64,000 bases of DNA from Hyphococcus sp. (GTDB taxonomy: Bacteria; Pseudomonadota; Alphaproteobacteria; Caulobacterales; Parvularculaceae): assembly GCA_021604585.1 (NCBI GenBank), contig BQJG01000008.1, forward strand, positions 1-64,000, read 5' to 3'. The translations under genes and the position numbers were made by a program. Of this stretch, positions 18,511 through 27,776 are shown in pieces. The notes beneath the pieces are model-generated. The model had not been told where the DNA came from. It did not search any database and was given only the letters and a program-made list of their open reading frames with translations. The first letter of the stretch is position 1. The number at the start of each line of letters is the position of its first letter.

Positions 18511-19281
18511 ATGCTGCTTGCAATCGATGTCGGCAATACGAACTCGGTGATTGCGCTTTATGACGGCGACACATCCGTGGCGCAGTGGCGCTCCTCAACA
18601 TCGACGGTGCGGACCGCCGACGAATATGCCGTCTGGTTGTCGCAGTTGATGGGCTTTGCCGGCTTCAAGCTGGCCGACATATCCGAATGCATCATCTCCA
18701 CCGTGGTGCCGCAATCGCTGTTTCATTTGCGCAACCTTTCGCGGCGCTACTTCAATTGCGAGCCGTTTGTCATTGGTCACGACAACATACCGGGCGTTGC
18801 GGTGCGCATCACCAAACCATCGGAAGCGGGGGCGGATCGATTAGTCAACGCGGTCGGCGCCTTCACCAAGCATGGCGGACCGCTTGTTGTCGTCGATAGC
18901 GGCACGGCGACGAATTTTGATATTGTCGGGGCTGATGGCGGGTTTGAAGGCGGCGTCATCGCTCCGGGGATCAACCTCTCCATGCAAGCGCTGCATGAAG
19001 CCGCGGCGCGCTTGCCGCGCATCGCCATTGAAAAGCCGGATAAGGTCATCGGCACCGATACGGTCGGCGCCATGCAGACCGGCGTTTTCTGGGGCTATGT
19101 CTCGCTCATCGAAGGACTGATTGAGCGCATCAAGGCTGAATATGGCGCGCCAATGAAAGTTGTGGCGACGGGCGGCATTGCGTCCCTGTTTGAAGGACAG
19201 ACCAAAGCGATTGATGTTTTCGATCACGACCTCACCATTCGCGGGCTCTTGGAAATCAGCAAACGATTGAAGGCCAAATAA
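18511..19281 (+). CDS. coaX: Type III pantothenate kinase
   Basis: 256 residues. It phosphorylates pantothenate in the first step of coenzyme A synthesis. The ASKHA-fold phosphate loop [16 protein letters not shown] is at the N-terminus; [12 protein letters not shown] and [13 protein letters not shown] in the centre hold the catalytic Asp residues, and [20 protein letters not shown] and [10 protein letters not shown] follow. It starts 5 bases after birA, and its TAA overlaps the rnj ATG by one base. Confidence 0.95.
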   Translation: MLLAIDVGNTNSVIALYDGDTSVAQWRSSTSTVRTADEYAVWLSQLMGFAGFKLADISECIISTVVPQSLFHLRNLSRRYFNCEPFVIGHDNIPGVAVRITKPSEAGADRLVNAVGAFTKHGGPLVVVDSGTATNFDIVGADGGFEGGVIAPGINLSMQALHEAAARLPRIAIEKPDKVIGTDTVGAMQTGVFWGYVSLIEGLIERIKAEYGAPMKVVATGGIASLFEGQTKAIDVFDHDLTIRGLLEISKRLKAK

Positions 19282-20942
19282 TGTCGCGCAAGGAACTTGT
19301 TTTCCTGCCGCTTGGCGGCTCTGGCGAAATTGGCATGAACATGAACCTTTACGGGTTCGGCTCGGCCGCCAACCGGCAATGGATCATGATCGATTGCGGC
19401 GTCATGTTTGGCGATCTCTCAACCCCCGGCATCGATCTGATTTGTCCTGATCCGTCTTACATTCTTGAAGAGAAAGAAGCTTTGCACGGGCTTTTGTTGA
19501 CCCACGGTCACGAAGATCATATCGGCGCCGTGGCGCTTCTGGCGCCTAAACTCGGCTGTCCGGTCTATGCGACGCCGTTCACGGCGGCGCTTGTCCAGCG
19601 CAAATTGGAAGAAGCGGGCGAGGAGGGCGTCGAGCTTCATGTGATCGACATGAATTCGCGGTTCACACTCGGGCCGTTCGATATTGAGTATCTAACGCTC
19701 ACCCATTCGATCCCGGAACCGAGCGGTATTATCTTGCGCACTGAGTTTGGCGCCGTTTTGCATACAGGCGACTGGAAGATCGATGCGACGCCATCGCTGG
19801 GTCCAGTGACCGATAGCGAGACCATTAAATCGCTGGGGCGCAATGGGCTGCTCGCCATGGTGTGCGATTCAACCAATGTCTTGTCGGCGGGAACTTCCGG
19901 ATCAGAATCTGACGTGCGCACATCTTTGACCAAGCTGATTGCCCAGCAGGAAGGCCGCGTCGCGGTGACGACATTCGCATCGAATGTGTCTCGGGTCGTA
20001 TCGATTTGTGAAGCGGCGGCCGCCGCCGACCGAAGCGTGTGCCTCCTCGGGCGCTCCATGTTGCGTATTGTCGACGCTGCGCGCGAGACGGGCTTGCTGC
20101 CAAAGGGGCTAAGTTTCGTTGAACCGAAAGACGCGGGCCACCTGCCGCGCCAGCATGTTTTGTATCTGTGCACCGGCAGTCAGGGCGAACCGCGCGCGGC
20201 GTTGTCGCGCATCGCTCGCAATGACCATCGCGACCTGACCTTGTCCGATGGCGACACGGTGATCTTCTCGTCAAAAATCATTCCCGGCAATGACCGTGAG
20301 ATTTACAATCTCCAGAACGATCTGGTTGAACTTGGCGTTAAAGTCATCACGGAGAAAGACGAGTTTGTGCATGTCTCCGGCCATCCCTGCCGCGAAGAAT
20401 TGCGCGCCATGTATGAATGGGCGCGGCCGGAGATCTCAATCCCGGTGCATGGCGAGGCGCGGCACCTCGAAGAGCATGCGGAATTTGCGCTGGAGCTCGG
20501 CGCAAAGCAATCTTTCGCGCCGCGTAACGGCGATCTCATTCGCATTGCGCCCGATGGCCCTGAACGGATTGATGAAGTTCCGGCCGGGCGCATCTATCTC
20601 GACGGCGATGTCTTGATGCCGGATGGCGCGGCGCCCATGCGCGAACGCCGCAAGCTGTCGCAAACCGGCGCGCTGGCCGTGTCCCTGGTGATCAACAAGA
20701 AAGGCGAACTCATAAGCGTCGCCGCTGAGGGTATTGGCGTCTTTCAAGGTGAGGATGAGGAATCCGGACAGGACGAGCTGGAAGATGAAATTGAGGCGGC
20801 GGTCAGCGGACTTTCAAAGTCCAAACTTCAGGACTACGAGGCTGTTAGTCTGGCGGTGAAGCGGGCGGCGCGTGTCTATTTTGACGATGTCTGGGGCAAG
20901 AGGCCCGTGATCATGACTCAAGTGCACTGGACTGCATCATGA
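19281..20942 (+). CDS. rnj: Ribonuclease J
   Basis: 553 residues. A metallo-beta-lactamase and beta-CASP nuclease with endo- and 5'-exonuclease activity in RNA decay and rRNA maturation. The zinc motif HGHEDH is at residues 75-80; HTGDWKID and the beta-CASP core (CDSTNVLSAGTSGSE, TTFASNVSRV) follow. PVHGEARHLEEHAEFALELG near residue 390 carries the last metal ligand. The acidic C-terminal extension (GEDEESGQDELEDEIEAA) is normal for the family. It overlaps coaX by one base and the DUF1467 gene by four. Confidence 0.95.
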   Translation: MSRKELVFLPLGGSGEIGMNMNLYGFGSAANRQWIMIDCGVMFGDLSTPGIDLICPDPSYILEEKEALHGLLLTHGHEDHIGAVALLAPKLGCPVYATPFTAALVQRKLEEAGEEGVELHVIDMNSRFTLGPFDIEYLTLTHSIPEPSGIILRTEFGAVLHTGDWKIDATPSLGPVTDSETIKSLGRNGLLAMVCDSTNVLSAGTSGSESDVRTSLTKLIAQQEGRVAVTTFASNVSRVVSICEAAAAADRSVCLLGRSMLRIVDAARETGLLPKGLSFVEPKDAGHLPRQHVLYLCTGSQGEPRAALSRIARNDHRDLTLSDGDTVIFSSKIIPGNDREIYNLQNDLVELGVKVITEKDEFVHVSGHPCREELRAMYEWARPEISIPVHGEARHLEEHAEFALELGAKQSFAPRNGDLIRIAPDGPERIDEVPAGRIYLDGDVLMPDGAAPMRERRKLSQTGALAVSLVINKKGELISVAAEGIGVFQGEDEESGQDELEDEIEAAVSGLSKSKLQDYEAVSLAVKRAARVYFDDVWGKRPVIMTQVHWTAS

Positions 20943-21184
20943 ACCCTGTCGGCGCAATCGTGATTTACATTCTGTGGTGGTGGCTGTGTTTTCTCGGTGT
21001 CTTGTCGCGCGGCGTTGAGGGCAGGTGGGAGTCGCCCGATGACGGCGTTGACGGCGCCGATCCCGGTGCGCCCGCCGACCCCAAGCTGAAGCAAAAAGCC
21101 TGGCTGGCGAGCAAGATCGCGCTGGCGTTCTGGGCGGTGACGATTGCGATCATTCTCAGCGGCGTTTTCAATTTCCGCGACTAG
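20939..21184 (+). CDS. DUF1467 family membrane protein
   Basis: 81 residues with two membrane helices (VIYILWWWLCFLGVLS and the C-terminal ALAFWAVTIAIILSGVF) around a short soluble loop containing GRWESPDD and a Pro/Asp-rich stretch. This is the pattern of DUF1467, a small alphaproteobacterial family of unknown function that I recall being found behind rnj. The ATG overlaps the rnj stop (ATGA), so it is translationally coupled. Confidence 0.85.
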   Translation: MNPVGAIVIYILWWWLCFLGVLSRGVEGRWESPDDGVDGADPGAPADPKLKQKAWLASKIALAFWAVTIAIILSGVFNFRD

Positions 21185-21292
21185 TTCGCGGTAATTGGCA
21201 TTCGCAGCTCTTGCGTTCAATCGAGGGCTAGAATAGCAAAAGCCAAGGTCTTCCCATTCACCTGACTCCGGTCTCAACTGCGAAGGGCAGCC

Positions 21293-22756
21293 ATGAGCGA
21301 CACTGCGCCCATCGACGAAGAAACGCGTCCGGACGATCTGCCGGCCGAGGGCGACGGTCAGTTTTCCGAAGACCGGACGTTAACGCCTGAATTTGTGCGT
21401 TCTGTCGCCGATGCGATTGAAGCGGAGGACGCCGAAGCCTTTGAAGGGCTGACCCGCGAGCTCCACCCCGCAGATATCGCCGACTTGATCGGCCTGCTTC
21501 ACGAAGAAGACCGCGAGGCGCTGATCGCCTTGTTGGGCGGTGCGTTGCCCTCTGAAGTTCTGGCTGAGCTCGACGACGATTTGCTCGAAGACATCATCGA
21601 AGCCATGGAGCCGTCAAAGGTAGCCGAGGCGGTCGCCGAACTCGATACCGATGACGGGGCGTTCCTGCTTGAAGATCTCGATGAAGAAAAGCAGGCGGAA
21701 ATTCTTTCCTTCGCGCCGATCGAGGATCGCCTCGCACTGCGCGCCGCGCTCGATTTTGAAGAGGAGAGCGCCGGGCGGTTGATGCAGCGCGAGTTCTTCG
21801 CGTCGCCGGCATTCTGGACCGTCGGCCAGATCATCGACCGCATGCGGAGCACTGAAGAACTGCCGGACCGGTTTTACGAAGTTTTTGTCGTCGATCCGGC
21901 GTTCAAGCCGGTGGGCTCGGTGCCGCTGTCGACCCTGATGAAATCTCCGCGCGAGACGGTGATCGAAACCATCATGACCAGCCGCGACATGCGTCCAGTT
22001 CCGGTAAGCATGGACCAGGAAGAAGTCGCCTATCTTTTCGAGCAATATAATCTCATCTCGGCGCCGGTGGTTGACGACGCCGACCGGCTGATCGGCATGA
22101 TCACCGTCGATGACGTTGTCGAAATGGTCCGTGAAGAAACCCATGAAGACATGCTCGCGCTGGGCGGCGTCGAGGCCGACACAGGTCTATCGGACACGGT
22201 CTTCGAGACGGTTCGTTCGCGCTTTTCATGGCTGGCGATCAATCTCGCCACCGCGATCCTCGCTTCGCTGGTGATCTCCATGTTCGACGTCGCCATCGGT
22301 CAGATCGTGGCGCTGGCGATTTTAATGCCGATTGTCGCGTCCATGGGCGGCAATGCCGGCACGCAGACGCTGACAGTTGTGGTGCGCTCGATGGCGACCA
22401 AGGATTTGACCGCCTCTAACGCTGCGCGCGTTGTGTTCAGGGAGGCGCTGGTTGGCTTTTTAAACGGCCTCATCTTCGCGCTCATCATGGGCGCGCTGGC
22501 AGGCGTCTGGTATTTGATGAGCGGCTGGGGCGATCAGGCGGAGGCGACCCGCCTTGGCGTGGTTGTGGGTGCGGCCATGATCATCAATCTGTTCGCCGCA
22601 GGGCTCGCGGGAATTCTCATACCCATCGGCATGCAACGCGCCGGGGCCGATCCGGCGGTCTCTTCCGCCGTCTTCGTGACGACCGTTACGGATGTTGTTG
22701 GCTTTTTTGTGTTTCTCGGATTGGCCGCTGCAGTTCTGTTGCCTGCAGCGGGATAA
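21293..22756 (+). CDS. mgtE: Magnesium transporter MgtE
   Basis: 487 residues. The N-terminal acidic MgtE_N domain (residues about 50-150, ELHPADIADLIGLLHEEDRE) is followed by two CBS domains (about 155-290, ending VVDDADRLIGMITVDDVVEM), a connecting helix, and five membrane helices with MPIVASMGGNAGTQTLTVVV, the pore segment. MgtE is a gated Mg2+ channel; the soluble domains sense cytosolic Mg2+. It starts 108 bases after the DUF1467 gene, probably with its own promoter. Confidence 0.95.
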   Translation: MSDTAPIDEETRPDDLPAEGDGQFSEDRTLTPEFVRSVADAIEAEDAEAFEGLTRELHPADIADLIGLLHEEDREALIALLGGALPSEVLAELDDDLLEDIIEAMEPSKVAEAVAELDTDDGAFLLEDLDEEKQAEILSFAPIEDRLALRAALDFEEESAGRLMQREFFASPAFWTVGQIIDRMRSTEELPDRFYEVFVVDPAFKPVGSVPLSTLMKSPRETVIETIMTSRDMRPVPVSMDQEEVAYLFEQYNLISAPVVDDADRLIGMITVDDVVEMVREETHEDMLALGGVEADTGLSDTVFETVRSRFSWLAINLATAILASLVISMFDVAIGQIVALAILMPIVASMGGNAGTQTLTVVVRSMATKDLTASNAARVVFREALVGFLNGLIFALIMGALAGVWYLMSGWGDQAEATRLGVVVGAAMIINLFAAGLAGILIPIGMQRAGADPAVSSAVFVTTVTDVVGFFVFLGLAAAVLLPAAG

Positions 22757-22761
22757 TCCAT

Positions 22762-23333
22762 TTACGCCGTGTGCTGAGTTTTGCGGCGATAGAGCCAGCC
22801 GGCGAGACCGCCCATCAGCAGCAAGTAGAACAGTCCGGGCTCCGGCGCATCGACGGGCGGTTCTTCCGGCGTGCACTCTTCATCGACGCCTTCTTCGCAA
22901 GGCGGATCAACCGGCGGAATGAAGACAGGCGGCACAATCACGGGCGGTATGGTCGGCCAGCCGGGATAAAATACCGGCGGCGGCGGATACACCGTCTCCG
23001 TTGTCGGAGGAGGCGTCAGCGGCGTCTCTGATGGCGGAACCCGCCGCGTTTCCTGTGGGGCGACCGGATTATATCCGGCGAGCCTGGTCGGAACCGGACG
23101 GGGCGCTAAAAAGACCCGGAGGCTTCCTTTCGTGGCGCCTCATCGCCGCAGCAGCCGCAATTCACGACGATATCATTGCGGATATCGCCGACAGCGCGCG
23201 CATACCATGCGGTGAATTCTTCTTCAGACATCGGTGCGGACTTGCCTCGATCCCCGCCAAAGCCGCCGTTCCACAAGATCGCAATAGCGATGATTGCGGC
23301 GGCGATGATGTTTGTGAATCCGTTACCCAACAT
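22762..23333 (-). pseudogene. PEP-CTERM-like proline-rich surface protein gene, split by a frameshift
   Basis: Two reverse-strand frames look like one gene. The first starts at ATG 23333 with a good ribosome site (GAGGTGAG), has a hydrophobic signal-like segment (NIIAAAIIAIAILWNGG) and stops at 23106-23108. The second has no ATG; it is open from 23139 to 22762 and encodes a proline-rich region ending in a PEP-CTERM-like tail: PEP, a hydrophobic stretch (GLFYLLLMGGLAGWLY), then RRKTQ. The frames meet at a run of five A on the plus strand (23108-23112, T on the coding strand) just at the stop: GGG TCT TTT TAG. One extra T, or a -1 slip on TTT, joins them. Sequencing error, mutation or programmed slippage all fit. 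The tail would be processed by an exosortase. Confidence 0.6.
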
Positions 23334-23775
23334 ATCTCACCTCAACGCCCCGCCCGGAGATTAACATTGTTTGCGCCAAAAGAGACGCTCCCAATCGGTG
23401 GGAAGGGGCTTTCCGGCTCTATTCTCCCAAGTCTTGTGCCAGAATCGCGCGCTGCGCGAATCGCAGTTTGGGCGGGAATAATACCTTAAATTCAAATGGT
23501 TATAGTAATTTTTGCCTCACTGTGGAAAACCAAGACGGGAATTTTATTACGTCTATGCGGACAGAACTGTGCCGTTTCGGCGCCCTTCTGGCCTTAAATT
23601 CAGGCTGAATCGGGCGGCTCACTACCCAATCCGGCCCCACCATGATAGGAATCGTTAACTGCGATGAGTGGGGGAGTCGCGCAGCTAGCCGCTTGTGCGG
23701 CGCGGCGTCCTGAGTAGGCTTGCAGCCAGGCGAACTGGCCGTAAGCGAAGTCCAGAGGGGGTTTGAGCGGGTCTG
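23334..23775. other. 442-base region without a recognised gene
   Basis: It separates the reverse-strand frameshifted gene from the lysozyme-like gene, so it should hold both promoters. The left half is AT-richer. The right part (about 23640-23765) is GC-rich with short self-complementary runs, but it matches no RNA family I know. The only long open frame across it runs opposite the lysozyme gene and has no coding character. Confidence 0.45.
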
Positions 23776-24747
23776 ATGCGGACGGGAGATACCGGTCTTA
23801 ATCTGATCAAGGGGTATGAGGGCTTGCGCATGTCGGCGCATTACGCCCCTACCGAACAATGGACCGTCGGCTACGGCCATACGGGATCAGCACGCCACGG
23901 CATGAGCGTTACGGAAGGCGACGCGGAACGTCTGCTCAAAGATGATGTCCGTCCCATCGAACAGCTTATCAGCGATACGGTGCGCGCGCCGCTCAACCAG
24001 AATGAACATGACGCGCTTGTCTCGCTGATTTTCAATATAGGGGAAGACAACTGGAAGCGGTCGACGGCGCTGCGCAAGCTGAACGCGGGCGACAAGCTCG
24101 GCGCGGCAAACGCGTTTGAACTTTGGACCAAGGCGTTTGTAAACAACGAGCTGACGACGCTTGACGGCTTGGTGCGCCGGCGCGCCGCCGAAAAATCTTT
24201 GTTCCTGATGCCGACAGATGCGGCGCTGGTTGTTCCAACCTCGGATGTTAACCCGGCGGCGGAGTGCGAACCGGAATTCATTTCCGACCGCGTCTACAAC
24301 GCCAAACCGCTTGTCGATTTTGACAGCCTTAAGTCTGACGCGAAAAAATCATTGTCGCCGGAAGAACGCGCCGCAAGGACGCGCGCCTTGTTCGCCGCGA
24401 CGCAGGCGCTGTCCGGCGATCCGTCGAAAATGATTGTCTCCAAGGCCGAAGAGCGCGCCGATATGGGCGTCACCTTTGGCGCCTTGCTCGCAGGGTTGCT
24501 GGCTTTCGCCATGACAGGCGTCGGCGCGGTCTTGCTGCTTGGACAGGAAGCGCCCGGCATCGCGGAGGCGATCGGGCTTAATTATGAGCGCTTTACAACG
24601 ATCTTTGAAAACCTGCCGGTCTGGCTGTCAGGCATCGGCGCGGCCATGTCCTATTTCATATTGTATATCCTCGTGAAACGCGCGGCGCGGCACGACCTTA
24701 AACGCCAGCGTGCCCGGGATCTCGCGCGGCTGCGCGTTGCGGAATAG
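23776..24747 (+). CDS. GH24 lysozyme-like protein with C-terminal membrane segments
   Basis: 323 residues from ATG 23776. Residues 1-150 match phage-type lysozymes (GH24): LIKGYEGLRMSAHYAP, then WTVGYGHTGSARHG, LNQNEHDALVSLIFNIG and GLVRRRAAEKSLF. By alignment with T4 lysozyme (Glu11, Asp20, Thr26) the Glu (E15) and Thr (T30) are kept but the Asp position is Ala24, so activity may be altered. Residues 150-230 form a charged linker, followed by two membrane helices (about 233-255 and 285-303) and a basic tail. There is no signal peptide, so export of the catalytic part is unclear. No phage genes are nearby. Confidence 0.82.
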   Translation: MRTGDTGLNLIKGYEGLRMSAHYAPTEQWTVGYGHTGSARHGMSVTEGDAERLLKDDVRPIEQLISDTVRAPLNQNEHDALVSLIFNIGEDNWKRSTALRKLNAGDKLGAANAFELWTKAFVNNELTTLDGLVRRRAAEKSLFLMPTDAALVVPTSDVNPAAECEPEFISDRVYNAKPLVDFDSLKSDAKKSLSPEERAARTRALFAATQALSGDPSKMIVSKAEERADMGVTFGALLAGLLAFAMTGVGAVLLLGQEAPGIAEAIGLNYERFTTIFENLPVWLSGIGAAMSYFILYILVKRAARHDLKRQRARDLARLRVAE

Positions 24748-24767
24748 CGCGTCGTCAAGACGTTAAG

Positions 24768-25211
24768 ATGACTTTGCACCTCGTTAAACTTTGCGCCGGC
24801 GCTGATGGCGTTGAAGACCTCTTCGCCAGAATAGATCATCGATCCAGCGTGAACGAAGCCGCTGGGCTGGGGAGGGTCCATGACCATGTGACTCGCATGC
24901 ATCCGCGCCGGGAAAGTGAGTTGCTAGAGGGCGGGTCGATTTACTGGGTGATTAAAGGCGTTATCCTTGCGCGTCAGAAAATCCTCGGTTTTGAACGTAG
25001 AACGGGAACGGATGATATCGAACGCACGGCGATTCTTCTCGATCCAGACTATGCGTTGACCGAACCACAACCGCGCCGCGCATTTCAGGGTTGGCGCTAT
25101 TTGCCGGGCGAAGACGCGCCGCACGATCTGAACAGACGCAGCCGCAAAGGTGCGAACAACGAAGCGAATCAAAAACTTAAAGCCGAACTGGCGGGATTGG
25201 GGCTCTTGTAA
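24768..25211 (+). CDS. DUF1489 family protein
   Basis: 147 residues. It begins MTLHLVKLCAGADGVEDL and continues with THRHP-like VTRMHPRRESELLEGGSIYWV, the usual pattern of DUF1489, a conserved alphaproteobacterial family of unknown function. No signal peptide or membrane segment. It starts 20 bases after the lysozyme-like gene, and its TAA shares a base with the next ATG. Confidence 0.85.
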   Translation: MTLHLVKLCAGADGVEDLFARIDHRSSVNEAAGLGRVHDHVTRMHPRRESELLEGGSIYWVIKGVILARQKILGFERRTGTDDIERTAILLDPDYALTEPQPRRAFQGWRYLPGEDAPHDLNRRSRKGANNEANQKLKAELAGLGLL

Positions 25212-25993
25212 TGTCGATGATGCGAATGGCTCTGATGGGAACTGGGGCTGCTGGCGCGGCGGGCGTGGCCGTGTTTGGCGGACCGCTCATGAATGGCAAG
25301 ACGCCGGAAGTTGCGCCTGCAACCGCTGAACGCGAAATATGTTTGAAGGGCGAACTCGCGCTTTTTGAAGGTGTTGGCGCGAAATGCTATTCGCGTGCGG
25401 AGTTCCGTGTGCTGATGGATCGTCCGGTGATGGACCTTCAGGGTCAGCCGGTTTCACTCACCATGTCGCACCCTTCGGACATGAAAGCAGAGTCCGCTGC
25501 CTGCAACACGTGCCGCGATTTTCGCGAAATGAGTTTCGACGGCTGGTATGCCGCGTCTTCTCGCGAGATGCGGCGCGAGGCCTATTTTGTGCGGGCTTGC
25601 GGCACGCTCGCCGCGTTAGACAAAGCGCAAGAGGCGAATCGAACCTATTTCGCGGGCGGATCGCCGACGGCGGAGGAAGTCGCCGCCATGGCTTCGTCCA
25701 TGCGATTTGGCGAGGCGCGTGCGGCTGCGGAAGATATCCATGTTGATCAAGCCGCAGGCCATGTCTGGCGAATCAGCGCAGACGCCATTGCCGTTCAGAT
25801 CCACGAAATCGCCAATGCCGATTTTGACAATGACGGTGTCGAAGAAATTCTCGCCTTCAGCAGCGGCGCTCCGGTTGGCGGAACTGCCTCATTTTACGAT
25901 GTCGGGCTGATTGAGAAGGATTCGGCCAAAGCGGCGCTTGTGTTCACACATTTGTCCTATGGCCGTAACGAAGCTGGCGGCGTCGGCGGTTGA
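25211..25993 (+). CDS. Exported protein of unknown function
   Basis: 260 residues; ATG 25211 overlaps the DUF1489 stop (TAATG). The N-terminus (MALMGTGAAGAAGVAVFGG) is a weak signal or anchor. The middle has two Cys pairs (CLKGELALF, CNTCRDF and a later RACG), which suits a periplasmic disulfide protein. Near residue 200, NADFDNDGVEEILAF has the Asp spacing of a calcium-binding FG-GAP or EF-hand-like loop. I do not recognise a family. Confidence 0.72.
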   Translation: MSMMRMALMGTGAAGAAGVAVFGGPLMNGKTPEVAPATAEREICLKGELALFEGVGAKCYSRAEFRVLMDRPVMDLQGQPVSLTMSHPSDMKAESAACNTCRDFREMSFDGWYAASSREMRREAYFVRACGTLAALDKAQEANRTYFAGGSPTAEEVAAMASSMRFGEARAAAEDIHVDQAAGHVWRISADAIAVQIHEIANADFDNDGVEEILAFSSGAPVGGTASFYDVGLIEKDSAKAALVFTHLSYGRNEAGGVGG

Positions 25994-26087
25994 GAGAATT
26001 TCGCCTGCGGCGCCCGCAAAAGCTTGGACCTCCCTAAAGCGATGACTATGATATAGGCGATTCTGGATTTTTAAGGAAAACCGGCTT

Positions 26088-26837
26088 TTGTCTTTCATGA
26101 AAAAACTCGGCGCACTGGCGCTGTTGACTTCGATGTCGGCTTGCGCCTCGCTTCCTGGAGGCGGCGGCGCTGCGCCTCAAGCTGTTGAAGATGCGGAGGC
26201 GGCAAGGGTTCAGGTGGCCTCGCTAGAGGCCGAAGTCGCCCGGCTAAAGTCACAAAACGCCCGCCTCGCGAATGACCTCCTCGCCCTGAAACGCGAGCGT
26301 GATCAACTCGCGCTCGAAGGTGGCGAGGGTGCGGCTCAAGTCGCTGCAAATGATTTGCCGCCAAAGCCCGAATATTATGCGGATGAGCCGGCGCCAAAAC
26401 CGAACGCAGTTGTCGACGACGCAGCCTCTCCGGCGCTCGCCAAGACCGATGTTCCGGTGGAAACGGCGCCGCGTCTTGTTCAGCCGACATTCGCCTCAAA
26501 CGAAACTGTCTTTGAAAACGAAGCGGAGGGCGGCGATATTCACACCGAAAGCGTTCTGTTCGGCGTACATCTCGCATCTTACCGGCACATGGAAGAAGCG
26601 CGCAGCGGCTGGCGGCAATTGCAGCGCGAAAACCCGGATGAACTTGGTTTGCTGGAACCGCGCGTTGAAGGGATCACCGTCGCGGGCAAGGGCGATTTCC
26701 TGCGCCTGGTTGGCGGCGGTTTCGCCTCTCGTGACAAAGCCGAAGCGCTGTGCGGGCAGCTGAAGGAAAAAGGGCTGTTCTGTTCGGTGACAAGCTTTGA
26801 AGGCGAGCGCCTGTCGCTGGCGGAAACAAAAGGCTAG
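26088..26837 (+). CDS. SPOR-domain lipoprotein with coiled coil
   Basis: 249 residues. TTG 26088 is favoured because AAGGA lies about ten bases upstream; ATG 26097 is the alternative. The N-terminus is a lipoprotein signal (LGALALLTSMSAC, Cys at residue 19). Residues 35-85 form a coiled coil (VASLEAEVARLKSQNARL), then a Pro/Ala linker. The C-terminal 80 residues (VHLASYRHMEEARSGWRQLQ through LKEKGLFCSVTSF) have the SPOR pattern, which binds denuded septal peptidoglycan. It may act in division or cell-wall remodelling. Confidence 0.78.
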   Translation: MSFMKKLGALALLTSMSACASLPGGGGAAPQAVEDAEAARVQVASLEAEVARLKSQNARLANDLLALKRERDQLALEGGEGAAQVAANDLPPKPEYYADEPAPKPNAVVDDAASPALAKTDVPVETAPRLVQPTFASNETVFENEAEGGDIHTESVLFGVHLASYRHMEEARSGWRQLQRENPDELGLLEPRVEGITVAGKGDFLRLVGGGFASRDKAEALCGQLKEKGLFCSVTSFEGERLSLAETKG

Positions 26838-26850
26838 GCGGGCGGGCGCT

Positions 26851-27657
26851 CTATTCGTTGTCGGGCGGCGCCACATCGAATGTGCGTTGATCGAAAATGA
26901 CGCCTTCAAATTCTGCAGCGCCCTCATAGCGAACCTGCAATTCACCTGCCCCGAGCGATAAAAATCCAAAAGGAATTGAAACCTTTCGGCTTTGCGCATC
27001 GGTAAAGCCCGCGACATTCTCGCGGACGCCGAGCAGCTCTTTTTCGCCGTTCTCCGGCGTGAAGGTCACGATCATCCGGCCAAAGCTCGACCATTGACCT
27101 CCGGGTTTGATGGTGGTGTCGAGCATCAACAGCCCGTCATCATCGCGCAGCAGTTTTACGTCAGCGATCTTCGCATCGGCCTTGCCGCCATTACGCACGA
27201 TCACCGGCGCCGACATGCCGAGACCGACGTCAACTTGCAGTCCGGTGCTAGCTTTGCGGATCAGCGTTCGAGAGGCTTCGGTCTCGATAAGCAAATGCGA
27301 ACGGCGTTCGCCCTTGGGAAGTTTCGCATGGTCTTTAATTCGCACAGTGACGATCTGGCGGGCGCCGGGCTTTAGCCGGAAATTCGCCGGCGAGACGACC
27401 AGCCATGGCGCGGCGCTTAAGTTTTCGCGAAGCTCGGGCTCGGCGGGCTCATAACCTTTTTCCGTGGCGGCCAGATCGACCCAGGAGACGCGCGCATCCA
27501 TAATCCGGTCGGATGGGTTGGAGATGACGAATTGCGCGCTGGGATGGTCCGCGCTCAACACCTGCCGCAAAGGCGCCAGCCCCATATCAGCCGTTGCGGT
27601 GGATACAGAGATCAGGACAGCCGCCGCCCACAGGCTCAATGTCTTCACTATCGCCAT
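26851..27657 (-). CDS. PapD-like periplasmic chaperone, no pilus genes nearby
   Basis: 268 residues. Signal peptide to about residue 23 (AAAVLISVSTATA). The body is a PapD-type immunoglobulin pair: LAPLRQVLSADHPSAQFVIS near the start, NFRLKPGARQIVTVRIKD (strand G1 region with the conserved Arg) and LGMSAPVIVRNGG opening domain 2. Such chaperones fold pilin subunits, but no usher or pilin is encoded nearby, so this is an orphan copy or serves a distant locus. It is convergent with the SPOR gene and divergent from mipZ. Confidence 0.82.
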   Translation of the reverse strand: MAIVKTLSLWAAAVLISVSTATADMGLAPLRQVLSADHPSAQFVISNPSDRIMDARVSWVDLAATEKGYEPAEPELRENLSAAPWLVVSPANFRLKPGARQIVTVRIKDHAKLPKGERRSHLLIETEASRTLIRKASTGLQVDVGLGMSAPVIVRNGGKADAKIADVKLLRDDDGLLMLDTTIKPGGQWSSFGRMIVTFTPENGEKELLGVRENVAGFTDAQSRKVSIPFGFLSLGAGELQVRYEGAAEFEGVIFDQRTFDVAPPDNE

Positions 27658-27776
27658 AGGCCTCAGAATCGTCTCACAATCAAAATCATAGCGGTGAAAC
27701 TAGTCTGGGAGAGTTTCCCAGCCGTAAGCAAAAACCATGTAATCCGGCCTTTCGGGGCCGATAGCGGATTCTTTGA

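Noticed and set aside
23334..23775. A riboswitch or structured RNA upstream of the lysozyme-like gene
   Set aside because: The GCAGCCAGGCGA-like word recalls a cobalamin box, but the other conserved elements are missing and the gene has no link to cobalamin.
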